A stretch of DNA of 64,000 bases from an uncultured Oscillospiraceae bacterium (GCA_958366985.1 CATXDC010000016.1:6341-70340); one strand, 5' to 3'; numbered from the stretch's first letter, positions 1 to 8,375 are shown. Numbers and translations: made by a program. The notes: a model not told the origin generated them from the sequence alone.

Positions 1-481
1 CCTTTTGGATACATTGACGATTGAAGAAAATATTTCTTTATCATCAGTTATCAATAAAAAGAACCCTGCCGACATTGAAAAAGGCGTTCAGGCAATCGCT
101 GATAAGTTAGGTATTCGGGATATTTTATCAAAATTTCCTTATGAGGTTTCCGGAGGACAAAAACAGCGCTGCGCTTGTGCGAGAGCCTTAATCAATGAAC
201 CTAAATTGATTTTAGCTGATGAACCGACGGGAGCTTTGGATTCAAAATCTTCCAGATTGTTGCTTGAAACCATGTCTGATATCAACAAGAAAATGCAGGC
301 TACAATTCTAATGGTGACACATGACCCATTCAGTGCGTCTTTCTGTGAACGTATTCTGTTTTTGAAAGACGGAAAAATATTCAATGAGATTTTCAGAGGA
401 GAAAAAAGCAGAAAGGATTTCTTCAATGAAATATTGGATATATTGACCTTGCTCGGAGGTGAAATGGGAAATGTTAGGTAA
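1..481 (+). CDS. BceA-type ABC transporter ATPase (5' end outside window)
   Basis: The C-terminal part of an ABC ATPase enters from the left edge; the reading frame is open from base 2, so the start and Walker A lie upstream. Visible motifs in order are the signature SGGQKQR, Walker B followed by the D-loop (LILADEPTGALD) and the H-loop (VTHDP). The MacB/BceA-like ending and the overlapping FtsX-type permease indicate a peptide-antibiotic detoxification exporter ATPase (bacitracin or lantibiotic type) acting at the inner face of the membrane. The stop overlaps the start of the permease gene by 11 bases, so translation is probably coupled. The exact drug cannot be read from sequence. Confidence 0.88.
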   Translation, partial: LLDTLTIEENISLSSVINKKNPADIEKGVQAIADKLGIRDILSKFPYEVSGGQKQRCACARALINEPKLILADEPTGALDSKSSRLLLETMSDINKKMQATILMVTHDPFSASFCERILFLKDGKIFNEIFRGEKSRKDFFNEILDILTLLGGEMGNVR

Positions 482-2447
482 ATTAGCGCTTAGAAATACA
501 AAACGAAGCATAAAAGATTATTTGGTTTATCTAATAACCATTACAATTTCATTCTCACTGATACTTGCTTTTAATCTGATAGCAAGTTCTGAGGAAGTAG
601 TAAAACTATCCTCCGGTATGGACACGTTTAAAAACGTTTTGACTTTTGTCAATGTTGTCATTATATTTGTTGTATGTTTTTTGATTAACTATACGACAAG
701 GTTTATGTTTGAAAAACGAAGCAAAGAATTAGGCACTTATATGCTTCTTGGAATCAAGAAGAAAGAAATTGCTCGTTTGCTTGTACTTGAAAATATTTTA
801 TTAGGTTTTCTGGCATTTGTATTGTCTATTCCTCTTGGCTTTTTGTTCAGTCAGTTCGTGTCATTGGTTATTGTAAAAATGATGGGCATTCCGGAAGTCA
901 TTTTTATCTCCTTAAACCTTGTTTCGATAGGATTGCTCGCAATTTACTTTTTTGTAATTTATATTCTGATTTTGCTTAATCTTTTAATAAGAATAAGAAA
1001 AATGACGGTACATGATTTTCTTTATTTCGATAAACAGAATGAAAAGAAAATGTTCCGCAGTAATAAAAAGAGAAATATTATCTTTGTTGTAAGTGCTATT
1101 ATGGGAATTGTTTCACTTATCCTATGGAATTCACGTTGCAGCTTTGAAAAATTTAACGACCCATCAACCATGACATATTTGATGATCAGCATGGTTTTGA
1201 TAATCGTCAGCATTTATGGAGTATCTGCAACTTGTGCGGATATGATGCTGTCCGTTCTGTTGAAAAGCAAAAAGATGAAATATAAAAAAGATAATCTTTT
1301 TGTTACAAGAACTTTTGCTTCAAAGGCAAGAACGATGAGCTTTACATTCGGAACTCTTTCTTTATTGATATTGTTATCCTTGTTATGCCTAAACTTTTCA
1401 AGTATCAATAAAGGCATATATAGAACCAGCATAGAATTGACTGCGCCTTTTGATGTAGATATATTTGACCATAAACAGCCTTTTGAGGATTTTAATGAGT
1501 ATATTCAAGTTATAGACGAAGATTATACAATAAAAGAATCCCTTGAATTTAATGTTTATAAAGAGCCGAATCATCAAATGCAAAATTACTATGACGTGGA
1601 GTTTTATGACTTTGATCCGGTTATGAAGCTAAGCGATTATAATAAATTATTGAAGCTGAGAAATATGGATACAATTGAGTTAAAGGATAACGAATATTAT
1701 CTTGTTACCAGCAGTCAATTATTATATAAAGTTGAAAATAACGATGATATAAAAACTCTTAAGTTTTCAAATCGGGACTTATATTTAAAAGGAATCGATA
1801 CAAAATCTTTCTGGTATAACATGACTAATACAGGCAGATTTATGATTATTGTGCCCGATGAATATGTGCAGGGGTTAGAAATATCGGAAGAACATTTGAT
1901 TGTTGATACAGCAGAAGAAACCACTTCTAAATTGGAAGAAAAGATAAGAAATGATTTAAAACATTTATTAGTGGTAACGGATGAAGATGGAAGAAGCTAT
2001 GATGAGTATTACAGAGTGAATGTCAGAGGTACTGCTATCGAACAGCAAAATTCTATGACAGCAATGATTGCAAGCATTGCTTTGTATATTGCCTTTATAC
2101 TGATTTCTGCTGTCGGAACAATTCTCGCAGTACAGTCACTGAGCGACGCCACCAAATATAAATATCGTTATCAGACCCTTAGACGATTGGGAGTAAATGA
2201 TAAATCATTATTTAAAACTATCAGAAAGCAATTATTGATTCTGTTTGGTGTACCGGTTATCTATTCTATTATTGCGAGTTTCTGCATGCTGAGTTCAATA
2301 AATAATGTTTATCAAGTTCTTTTGGAAAGTCAATATACTTATTTGTTTTATTTTATTGGCGGATTAGCCATTTTCTGCTTTATCTATGGTATTTACTGGC
2401 TTGCAACTTATATTGGATTTAAGCGAAATATCAATGAGGAGAGTTAG
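471..2447 (+). CDS. BceB-type FtsX-like ABC transporter permease
   Basis: A 658-residue membrane protein with a short cytoplasmic N-terminus (MLGKLALRN), several hydrophobic segments in the first 290 residues, a large hydrophilic, presumably extracellular domain at about 310-530, and more membrane segments at the C-terminus. This is the layout of BceB/VraG permeases, whose outer domain binds lipid-II-cycle peptide antibiotics and signals to the cognate kinase. ATG 471 is preferred over an in-frame GTG at 459 because GGAGGTG at 455-461 is correctly spaced from it. It forms a module with the ATPase before it and the two-component system after it. Confidence 0.88.
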   Translation: MLGKLALRNTKRSIKDYLVYLITITISFSLILAFNLIASSEEVVKLSSGMDTFKNVLTFVNVVIIFVVCFLINYTTRFMFEKRSKELGTYMLLGIKKKEIARLLVLENILLGFLAFVLSIPLGFLFSQFVSLVIVKMMGIPEVIFISLNLVSIGLLAIYFFVIYILILLNLLIRIRKMTVHDFLYFDKQNEKKMFRSNKKRNIIFVVSAIMGIVSLILWNSRCSFEKFNDPSTMTYLMISMVLIIVSIYGVSATCADMMLSVLLKSKKMKYKKDNLFVTRTFASKARTMSFTFGTLSLLILLSLLCLNFSSINKGIYRTSIELTAPFDVDIFDHKQPFEDFNEYIQVIDEDYTIKESLEFNVYKEPNHQMQNYYDVEFYDFDPVMKLSDYNKLLKLRNMDTIELKDNEYYLVTSSQLLYKVENNDDIKTLKFSNRDLYLKGIDTKSFWYNMTNTGRFMIIVPDEYVQGLEISEEHLIVDTAEETTSKLEEKIRNDLKHLLVVTDEDGRSYDEYYRVNVRGTAIEQQNSMTAMIASIALYIAFILISAVGTILAVQSLSDATKYKYRYQTLRRLGVNDKSLFKTIRKQLLILFGVPVIYSIIASFCMLSSINNVYQVLLESQYTYLFYFIGGLAIFCFIYGIYWLATYIGFKRNINEES

Positions 2448-2462
2448 AGTTTCTAACTCTCC
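2438..2462 (+). terminator. Hairpin overlapping the permease stop codon
   Basis: An 11-bp perfect stem (GGAGAGTTAGA with TCTAACTCTCC) and a 3-base loop include the permease stop codon. Only a weak T-rich tail follows. It may be a partial terminator or mRNA-stability element that sets different levels for the transporter and the regulators downstream. Confidence 0.55.
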
Positions 2463-2501
2463 TTGTATGAGTTTATTATAGTAAATTAAGGGGGTGCTGA
2501 A

Positions 2502-3161
2502 ATGAAGATAGGGATTGTTGAGGATGATGAAGTCACTCGTCTGGAGCTTTCAAAATTGCTAAACACAAATGGATATGAAACTCTCCTATTGACTGATTTT
2601 GAAAATCTGACAGAAGAATTAAGTAAATATTCTGTTGAATTGGTTCTGCTTGATATTAACTTGCCGTATGAAAATGGTTATGAAGTATGCAGAAAAATAA
2701 AACAAATCATGTCAGTGCCGATTATATTTGTAACAAGCAGAGATACGAATGCTGATGAATTAAAAAGCATTCAGGTCGGTGGAATTGACTTTATTACAAA
2801 ACCCTATGACACTCTTATTCTTCTTGAGAAGATTAAACGTGCTTTACAGTTGTCAAATCCAAATAATTTCCGTGAACTCGTGAAAAAGGATTGCACCCTT
2901 GATTTGCATTTATCTATTTTGAAGTATCAAGATAAAAGCATTGAACTTACAAGAAACGAATTTCGCATTTTGTATTATTTCTTTATGAATGATGATAAAG
3001 TCATAAGCAAAGAGGAACTTCTGGAAAAACTGTGGAACGATAAATATTATTTGGACGAAAATGTATTACTTGTTAATATGACCCGTCTAAAAAAGAAAAT
3101 GAAAGAAATCGGTATAGTTCATTTACTGGAAAATGTGCGGGGAAAGGGTTGGAAACTGTGA
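2502..3161 (+). CDS. OmpR-family response regulator (BceR-like)
   Basis: A 219-residue protein with an N-terminal receiver domain (acidic pair D8/D9, phospho-acceptor D51 in LLDINLP, conserved Lys in TKPYD near residue 100) and a C-terminal winged-helix OmpR/PhoB DNA-binding domain from about 130. It starts at ATG 2502 behind AAGGGGGTG. The partner kinase follows with a GTGA overlap. In Bce systems such a regulator induces the transporter operon when the transporter meets its peptide; that role is inferred from family and context. The target promoter would lie left of the window. Confidence 0.9.
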   Translation: MKIGIVEDDEVTRLELSKLLNTNGYETLLLTDFENLTEELSKYSVELVLLDINLPYENGYEVCRKIKQIMSVPIIFVTSRDTNADELKSIQVGGIDFITKPYDTLILLEKIKRALQLSNPNNFRELVKKDCTLDLHLSILKYQDKSIELTRNEFRILYYFFMNDDKVISKEELLEKLWNDKYYLDENVLLVNMTRLKKKMKEIGIVHLLENVRGKGWKL

Positions 3162-4156
3162 GCTTTTTTGCATTTTTAGAAGAAAAAATAATGGAATTGT
3201 TGTTTCAGTTGTTCTTCCTTGCTTTGGTTGCGTTTTTATTGATTTTCTATGGTGTAGATATAATCTTTGTTGTTTTGCTGGCTGCTCTTTTTATAAGCAT
3301 ACAAGGAATTTTTCAATGGTGTTTGTATTTAAAAAAGCGTAAAATTTCAAAGCATATTGTTGATTTAACGGACGGACTGGAGGAAAGTTACTATATCGCT
3401 GATGTCTTGCCGAAACCAAAGGAATTTCAAAATGAAGCTTACTACTATGCGCTGAAAAAAGCATGTAAAGCAATGAATGATGAAATCAGTAAAGTAACAG
3501 AGGAAAAGCAAGAATATCAAGAGTATATAGAAAGTTTCGCACACGAAATCAAAATTCCCATTGGTGCTTTGTCTTTGACTTTTGATAATACACAAAATTA
3601 TGTACTCAAAAAAGAGACAGATAAAATCTTTCAGCTTGTGGAACAGATGCTATATTATGCAAGAAGTGAAAATACAGAAAAAGATTATTTCGTAAAACAG
3701 TTAAATTTAGATGATGTGATGCACAGCGTTATTCTGAAATTCCGTCATTCTCTTATGGAAAGTAAAGTAACTATAGATATACATGACGTGGATAATACAG
3801 TTTATACAGATGAAAAATGGCTGACTTTTATTCTATCTCAAATAGTACAAAATTCAATTAAATATTTTAATAAGCAGGAAAATAAGTTAACGGTATCTAG
3901 TCAAGATAATGGCACAAATATTTTGCTTATGGTTGAAGATAACGGCTGCGGAATAAAGGAGTCCGATCTACCCAGAGTATTTGAAAAAGGCTTTACTGGT
4001 TCAAATAGAAATAAAGCAAACTCAACAGGTATGGGGTTATATCTATCTAAAAAGTTATGTGATAGATTGAATCTGAAATTAGAGATTGTTTCAAAAGAGA
4101 ATGAATATACAAAAGCGATAATTATATTTCCAAAAGGAACAGTACACAATTTATGA
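3158..4156 (+). CDS. Intramembrane-sensing histidine kinase (BceS-like)
   Basis: A 332-residue kinase with two closely spaced membrane helices in the first 60 residues and almost no extracellular loop, typical of BceS-like kinases that sense through the ABC transporter. The H-box reads SFAHEIKIP, followed by N-box QNSIKYF, G1 DNGCGI and G2 GMGLYLS. GTG 3158 is chosen over TTG 3149 because AAAGGG at 3143-3148 is correctly spaced; this start overlaps the regulator's stop codon. It is the last gene of the first cargo module and is followed by the first KTR cassette. Confidence 0.88.
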   Translation: MSFFAFLEEKIMELLFQLFFLALVAFLLIFYGVDIIFVVLLAALFISIQGIFQWCLYLKKRKISKHIVDLTDGLEESYYIADVLPKPKEFQNEAYYYALKKACKAMNDEISKVTEEKQEYQEYIESFAHEIKIPIGALSLTFDNTQNYVLKKETDKIFQLVEQMLYYARSENTEKDYFVKQLNLDDVMHSVILKFRHSLMESKVTIDIHDVDNTVYTDEKWLTFILSQIVQNSIKYFNKQENKLTVSSQDNGTNILLMVEDNGCGIKESDLPRVFEKGFTGSNRNKANSTGMGLYLSKKLCDRLNLKLEIVSKENEYTKAIIIFPKGTVHNL

Positions 4157-4280
4157 CCGATATGAAATGGAATAAAATTGTACCAATACGTGATATATGC
4201 ATATGTCTTTTAGGTGAAGAAATATCAAGAATATTAAAGGTATAAAAACAAGCTTATTTTAAATAGAGCAAGGTGATTTT

Positions 4281-4484
4281 ATGTCTGAAAAGTGGATACT
4301 ATGTCCTGTCTGTGGAGGTAAAACAAGGTTACAGATACGAGGAGATACAGAGTTAAAAAACTTTCCTCTCTACTGCCCAAAATGCAAACGAGAAACTTTG
4401 ATTAACGCTAAAGAATTGCATATAACCGTCATCAAAAAGGCAGACATGCAAGCAATAAATTCAGCAGAAAAAATATTCAAATAA
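4281..4484 (+). CDS. Cysteine-rich KTR-domain zinc-ribbon protein, copy 1 (intact frame)
   Basis: A 67-residue protein with two CPxC knuckles (CPVCGGKTR near residues 8-16 and YCPKCKRET near 32-40) that should bind one Zn ion. It belongs to the Cys-rich KTR family found in Firmicute conjugative elements, whose function is unknown. Behind GTGATTTT it lies after the Bce module and ends just before the MerR promoter. The last 15 codons differ from the other copies, and the hairpin that ends them is missing, so this copy has a replaced 3' end. It is the first of six copies in the window. Confidence 0.8.
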   Translation: MSEKWILCPVCGGKTRLQIRGDTELKNFPLYCPKCKRETLINAKELHITVIKKADMQAINSAEKIFK

Positions 4485-4488
4485 CCTA

Positions 4489-4519
4489 TTGACTCTAACG
4501 CAGCGTTATAGTTTAGAAT
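4489..4519 (+). promoter_or_regulatory. MerR-type promoter with 19-bp spacer and operator
   Basis: A -35 TTGACT (4489-4494) and -10 TAGAAT (4514-4519) are separated by 19 bp, the over-long spacing typical of MerR-activated promoters. The spacer holds a perfect inverted repeat, TAACG-CAG-CGTTA, at 4496-4508. It lies directly upstream of the MerR/TipA gene and so is very likely autoregulatory. Confidence 0.8.
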
Positions 4520-4545
4520 GATATTGCACGGAAGGGGTGATAAAT

Positions 4546-5274
4546 ATGCGAACAGTAAAAGAAGTCAGCAAACTCACAGGTGTTAGCGTGCGCACACTAC
4601 ACTATTATGATGCTATTGGTCTTTTGAAGCCTACAAAAGTAACCGAGGCAGGCTATCGAATGTATGACGATGCAGCCCTTAGCCGTTTGCAAAACATTCT
4701 ATTGTTTCGTGAATTACAGTTTTCTCTGAAGGAAATTAAGGTGATTCTTGATAGTCCTAATTTTAATCAAGAAGAAGCGATAGCACAACAAATTAGACTG
4801 TTAGAATTACAATATAAGCATATAGGTGAACTTATTTCCTTCGCCCGTGAAATGCAGAGTAAAGGAGTAAGGACAATGAATTTTGAAGTTTTTGACATGA
4901 ATGATATTGAGCAGTACAAGGCAGAAGTTAAGGCAAAGTGGGGAAACTCTAAAGCATATCAAGAGTATGAAAAAAGAGCTGCTTTTCACAATGAGCATAA
5001 CTATGATAAATTTGCCGATGAGATGATGTCCCTGTTCACTGAGTTCGGAAAGATGAAGCAATTACCCACTACTGATAAAGCTGTTCAAGAAAAAGTAGCC
5101 GTTTTGCAATCCTATATAAATGAAAATTTTTATACTTGCAACAATGAGATTTTAAAAGGCTTAGGCGAGATCTATGTATGCGATGAGCGTTTTAAGAAAA
5201 ACATTGACCGTTTTGGCGGCGAAGGAACAGCAGAATTTGTAAGACAGGCAATTTTAGTTTATTGTGACAAGTAA
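4546..5274 (+). CDS. MerR-family regulator with TipAS-like antibiotic-binding domain
   Basis: A 242-residue protein with an N-terminal MerR winged helix (MRTVKEVSKLTGVSVRTLHY, residues 1-20, then a typical MerR domain to about 70), a coiled-coil dimer helix, and a C-terminal TipAS-type all-helical domain from about 120 (KWGNSKAYQEYE onward). TipAL-like proteins bind thiopeptides or other drugs and activate their own promoter. ATG 4546 is chosen behind GGAAGGGGTG rather than GTG 4537. It is a one-gene cargo module with a 19-bp-spacer promoter upstream and a degenerate KTR cassette 9 bp downstream. The ligand is unknown. Confidence 0.88.
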   Translation: MRTVKEVSKLTGVSVRTLHYYDAIGLLKPTKVTEAGYRMYDDAALSRLQNILLFRELQFSLKEIKVILDSPNFNQEEAIAQQIRLLELQYKHIGELISFAREMQSKGVRTMNFEVFDMNDIEQYKAEVKAKWGNSKAYQEYEKRAAFHNEHNYDKFADEMMSLFTEFGKMKQLPTTDKAVQEKVAVLQSYINENFYTCNNEILKGLGEIYVCDERFKKNIDRFGGEGTAEFVRQAILVYCDK

Positions 5275-5283
5275 ATCCTCAAT

Positions 5284-5497
5284 ATGAATACCAAATGGAT
5301 ATTATGTGCAGTCTGCGGAACAAAACAAGGTTGCAAATGCGGTCAGATACAGAGTTAAAACTTTACCCTCTACTGTCCGAAATGCAAGCACGAAACCCTG
5401 ATAAATGCAAAGGAATTACATATAACCGTCATCAAAGAGCCAGACGCAAAGACGCAGAGCCGATGAACTTGTGAGCTATATCACAGATCAGCGGCTT
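5284..5497 (+). pseudogene. Degenerate Cys-rich KTR cassette, copy 2
   Basis: ATG 5284 opens a KTR-like frame (MNTKWILCAVCG), but deletions around 5315-5330 and 5362 break it, and it stops after about 24 codons. The C-terminal half survives in another frame with the CPKC knuckle and the ending ITVIKEPDAKTQSR. The terminal hairpin is kept. It follows the MerR gene directly. Confidence 0.8.
5457..5497 (+). terminator. KTR cassette hairpin, copy 2
   Basis: A nested inverted repeat: outer arms GAGCCGATGA and TCAGCGGCTT, inner arms TGTGA and TCACA, with a T-rich tail (TTTAATTTTT). The 5' arm contains the ancestral KTR stop codon. It fits a rho-independent terminator for the MerR module. Confidence 0.7.
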
Positions 5498-5561
5498 TAA
5501 TTTTTAGTTTGCGCTCGGATTTGCTAATGAGGGTGTCGTAATTTCTTGTTTTAATCCTCTC

Positions 5562-5590
5562 TTGACAAAGCAGTAACAAGTTACTATAAT
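5562..5590 (+). promoter_or_regulatory. Promoter with MarR-type operator in its spacer
   Basis: Consensus -35 TTGACA (5562-5567) and -10 TATAAT (5585-5590) with 17-bp spacing. The spacer is filled by a perfect dyad, AGTAAC-AA-GTTACT (5572-5585), touching the -10. A MarR dimer bound there would block RNA polymerase, so autorepression of the gene at 5632 is likely. Confidence 0.85.
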
Positions 5591-5631
5591 GGTGAGTGGG
5601 AACTTATTACCGCTTATAGGAGGAATGCCAA

Positions 5632-6117
5632 ATGAAATCAGAGGAAATCTTTGCAAACTATAACTGCGATACAGCGCATAGAGTACAAGCAATATTTTCA
5701 AGTATCTTTGTTATGCAAAATCGTATGCAGACAGCAGGTGAAAAACTGCAAACACAAATATCTATGAAGCAGTGGCTGTTGCTTGCAATGGCTGAGAGTT
5801 GTCCGGAGCCACGCACATTAACAAATGTGGGCAATTTGATGGGATGTTCAAGACAGAACATAAAAAAACTGGCATTGGCACTTGAAAAGAAAGGCTTCAT
5901 TCGCTTGCTGTTAGGAAGTAATAATTCTGTTTGTATTGAACTAACTGATAAAGTTCAAAAGTATTCAGAAGAAGTTAGTACACGGCATCTGCAATCGCTG
6001 AAACTGTTATTTGAAGATTTTTCGGAAGATGAAATAGAAACGCTGTTTCGACTTTACATGAAGCTATATGTAGGTATAGAACGGGTTGAAAGGTATGCGG
6101 AGGAAATTGGCAAATGA
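5632..6117 (+). CDS. MarR-family transcriptional regulator
   Basis: A 161-residue winged-helix protein. The recognition region (LTNVGNLMGCSRQNIKKLAL, residues 63-82) and the following wing match MarR proteins that bind DNA as dimers and release it on binding small phenolic or drug ligands. It starts at ATG 5632 behind ATAGGAGG. Its stop overlaps the start of the next gene (ATGA), forming a two-gene operon driven by the operator-bearing promoter just upstream. The effector is unknown. Confidence 0.85.
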   Translation: MKSEEIFANYNCDTAHRVQAIFSSIFVMQNRMQTAGEKLQTQISMKQWLLLAMAESCPEPRTLTNVGNLMGCSRQNIKKLALALEKKGFIRLLLGSNNSVCIELTDKVQKYSEEVSTRHLQSLKLLFEDFSEDEIETLFRLYMKLYVGIERVERYAEEIGK

Positions 6118-6989
6118 GGAAGGCGATGAAAAGTAGAATGCTTATCGCAGTTGGAGTATTATTTATTTTGATTGGTACGCTCTTGATATGGTTTAACATC
6201 TCCTATTCACATGTCAAAAAGCAGTTCCAAAATGATGTATCCTTACTTATAGAAAATAATGGGTTATCTGATAGAAATGAAGTATTTAAAGAAAAGGATT
6301 TTTCACATTTGCCGACTGCAATTCAAAAGTACGTAGTGAATTGTGGTTATATTGGAAAGCCTAAAATGTCTTATCTGAAAATGGAATATCATAATGTTGA
6401 TTTTTCACAGGGACGTAGTGGTCCTACACTAAAAATCGACTACACACAATATAACTTTGTGAATGAGCCTTGCAGAATTGCACTTATTGACAGCAGTATG
6501 TTTGGTATTCCGTTTGAGGGTTACGACTACTATCAAAACGGAACAGGCGGTATGAAAGGTATAATTGCAAAAGCAATCACTCTTTTCGACCAAACAGGAG
6601 AAGATATGGATAAGGCTTGTCTTGTCACTTTTCTTGCGGAAAGTTTGTTTGCCCCGACCATTCTGTTACAGGACTATATTACCTTTGAGGAAATCAGCGA
6701 TTTTGAGGTACAAGCAACAATCAGCTACAAAGGACAAAAGGTATGTGGTATTTTTACTTTTAATGAACAATATGAAATGATTTCTTTTACCACAAATGAC
6801 AGAGCCGGAGTGAATACAGACGGCACAGTGGAATATATACCGTGGTCTGCACTTTGTGGTGATTACGCTGTTACGGAAAATGGCATTAAATATCCTACGA
6901 AGTTTCAAGCTGTTTGGAATTATTCTGATGGAGATTTTACTTACTTTGATGGTATAATTAATGAGGTATCTTATGGATATGAGAAATAG
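6114..6989 (+). CDS. DUF6544-like membrane-anchored protein
   Basis: A 291-residue protein with one N-terminal membrane segment at about residues 9-27 and an otherwise hydrophilic domain rich in aromatic residues. I recognise it as resembling DUF6544-family proteins, which have no assigned biochemical function. It is translationally coupled to the MarR gene by a 4-base overlap, so it is the probable regulated target of that repressor. A KTR remnant begins inside its last codons, at 6979. Confidence 0.7.
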   Translation: MRKAMKSRMLIAVGVLFILIGTLLIWFNISYSHVKKQFQNDVSLLIENNGLSDRNEVFKEKDFSHLPTAIQKYVVNCGYIGKPKMSYLKMEYHNVDFSQGRSGPTLKIDYTQYNFVNEPCRIALIDSSMFGIPFEGYDYYQNGTGGMKGIIAKAITLFDQTGEDMDKACLVTFLAESLFAPTILLQDYITFEEISDFEVQATISYKGQKVCGIFTFNEQYEMISFTTNDRAGVNTDGTVEYIPWSALCGDYAVTENGIKYPTKFQAVWNYSDGDFTYFDGIINEVSYGYEK

Positions 6990-7199
6990 AACAGACCGGG
7001 TATTCTGCCCTGTCTGTGGAGGTAAAACAAAGTTACAGATACGGGAAGATAAAGAGTTAAAAACTATCCTCTCTACTATCCGAAATGCAAACAGGAAACT
7101 TTAATTAACGCCAAAGAGTTACATATAACTGTCATTAAAGAGCAGATGCAAAGACGCAGAGCCGATGAATTTGTGAATTGCCACACAGATCATTGGCTC
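6979..7199 (+). pseudogene. Degenerate Cys-rich KTR cassette, copy 3
   Basis: ATG 6979 overlaps the end of the preceding gene and opens a KTR frame with the first knuckle intact (CPVCGGKTKLQIRED). A one-base deletion in the A-run near 7055 and another near 7142 destroy the frame, and the second CPKC has become YPKC. The terminal hairpin remains, and homology to copy 4 continues for about 220 bp past it. Confidence 0.8.
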
Positions 7200-7200
7200 T
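7159..7200 (+). terminator. KTR cassette hairpin, copy 3
   Basis: Arms GAGCCGATGA and TCATTGGCTC pair with one G-U wobble and are followed by TTTTAATT. This is the same position and architecture as the other copies. Confidence 0.7.
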
Positions 7201-7440
7201 TTTAATTATTTATCATATCGGCTTAAATTTTAAGTCAAAGTTATTGCTTCTTCTGTCCATAAGTTTACCGCCTATTCCCTGAAAATCTTATATTTTGCAG
7301 AGATATGATTTCTTATGGAACGAAGACTAATCTCTTATAACAAGATATTTAATCTCCTGTTACGAGAGGCTTGAACTCGTATTGCATAGTTGATATTGTT
7401 CATTCAAGCGGCTATAATATTTAAAGCTTTGGAAGGATAA
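7200..7440 (+). repeat. Downstream extension of KTR copy 3, homologous to 11254-11490
   Basis: From the hairpin tail (AATTATTTATCATATCGGCT) to just past the promoter this stretch aligns with 11254-11490. Shared blocks are the TTGCTTCTT-TGTCCA segment, TATGATTTCTTA, an inverted repeat and the final promoter. It has no coding potential. It shows that the repeated unit includes the promoter of the following module. Confidence 0.75.
7332..7418 (+). promoter_or_regulatory. Inverted repeat and sigma-A promoter of the HTH/lantibiotic module
   Basis: An imperfect inverted repeat, CTCTTATAACA (7332-7342) and TGTTACGAGAG (7358-7368), lies 21 bp upstream of a strong promoter: -35 TTGATA (7390-7395), 17-bp spacer, -10 TATAAT (7413-7418). 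The same arrangement occurs at 11386-11485. Confidence 0.75.
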
Positions 7441-7452
7441 TATGTTGAGTAT

Positions 7453-7590
7453 ATGATCGCACAGGAAGCTGCCGAAAAATGGGAAGTATCACTTATATGG
7501 GTACAACAGCTATATAAGGAAAAACGTATTAACGGAGTTATAAATGTAAATCATGTATGGTTTATCCCGAAAGAAGCTAAAAACTACTGA
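7453..7590 (+). CDS. Small helix-turn-helix DNA-binding protein
   Basis: A 45-residue protein (MIAQEAAEKWEVSLIWVQQL at its N-terminus, ending WFIPKEAKNY) resembling the small excisionase-like HTH proteins of Firmicute mobile elements, which carry the pattern EAAEKWG-S-R-VQ and end W-IP-A. The second helix lacks the usual Arg residues (LIWVQ), and upstream codons in frame have no start other than ATG 7453, so it may be truncated. The GGAAGGA at 7431 is rather distant. It is the first gene after the promoter at 7390-7418. Confidence 0.6.
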   Translation: MIAQEAAEKWEVSLIWVQQLYKEKRINGVINVNHVWFIPKEAKNY

Positions 7591-7620
7591 TGTAAGATTT
7601 AAGAATGGATTGGGGCAATT

Positions 7621-8286
7621 ATGAAAAAAATATTGATTATAGATGATGATTTAGATATAGGGAATGTACTTGAGGAAATCCTGACAACCGAAGGATATTC
7701 TGTTTCCCGTGCATACTCAGGAACGGAAGCTGTATTGTTGCTATCCCAGTTGAGACCAGACCTTATTCTGCTTGATTTAATGTTGCCGGGGCTAAGTGGC
7801 GAAGAAGTATTGACGCACATCAAAGGTATTCCTGTAATTGTTATGAGTGCAAAAGCTGATATTGATAACAAAGTGGAACTATTGCTTGGCGGCGCTGTTG
7901 ACTATGTTACTAAACCTTTTAATACAAAAGAGCTATTGGCTCGAATTGCGGTACATCTTCGTACTTTTGATACACTTGGAAAATCGGAAGTATTGTCTTT
8001 TGAAGAAATTAGCCTTGACACAAATACTCATATTGTAAGTATAAAAGGCGAGGAAATCAAATTAACAAGGACAGAATATGCTATTCTTAAAATCCTATTA
8101 CAAAATCAGACACAAGTTGTTGCGAAATCGCAGCTTCTTGACCGTATAAGCGAAGAAACGCCAGACTGTACCGAGAGTTCATTAAAGACACATATAAGTA
8201 ATTTACGCAAAAAACTTCGTGATGCAGGAGGGAAAGATTATATTGAAGCGATTTGGGGGATTGGTTTCAAGTTGAAAACAGAATAA
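7621..8286 (+). CDS. OmpR-family response regulator (lantibiotic/VanR type)
   Basis: A 221-residue regulator: receiver domain with D8-D10, phospho-acceptor D52 (LLDLMLPG) and a switch Lys in TKPFN near 100, then a winged-helix effector from about 125 ending in GIGFKLKTE. It lies upstream of a BcrA/LanF-type ABC transporter and a kinase, the layout of transporter modules that protect against lantibiotics or bacitracin. Direct repeats immediately downstream of the gene, before the transporter, are a likely binding site for this protein. Confidence 0.9.
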   Translation: MKKILIIDDDLDIGNVLEEILTTEGYSVSRAYSGTEAVLLLSQLRPDLILLDLMLPGLSGEEVLTHIKGIPVIVMSAKADIDNKVELLLGGAVDYVTKPFNTKELLARIAVHLRTFDTLGKSEVLSFEEISLDTNTHIVSIKGEEIKLTRTEYAILKILLQNQTQVVAKSQLLDRISEETPDCTESSLKTHISNLRKKLRDAGGKDYIEAIWGIGFKLKTE

Positions 8287-8300
8287 AATCTCAACCATTT

Positions 8301-8330
8301 CTTAACTATTTTCTTAACTGTTTTCTTAAC
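8301..8330 (+). promoter_or_regulatory. Three CTTAAC direct repeats at 12-bp spacing
   Basis: CTTAAC occurs at 8301, 8313 and 8325 within a TTTTCTTAACTG-like repeat, in the gap between the response regulator and the transporter. OmpR-type regulators bind direct half-sites about one helical turn apart, so this is a candidate operator. Confidence 0.6.
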
Positions 8331-8375
8331 TGTTTATTGATAGACTGTCAGTACCAAATAAAAGGAGGTAAAACT

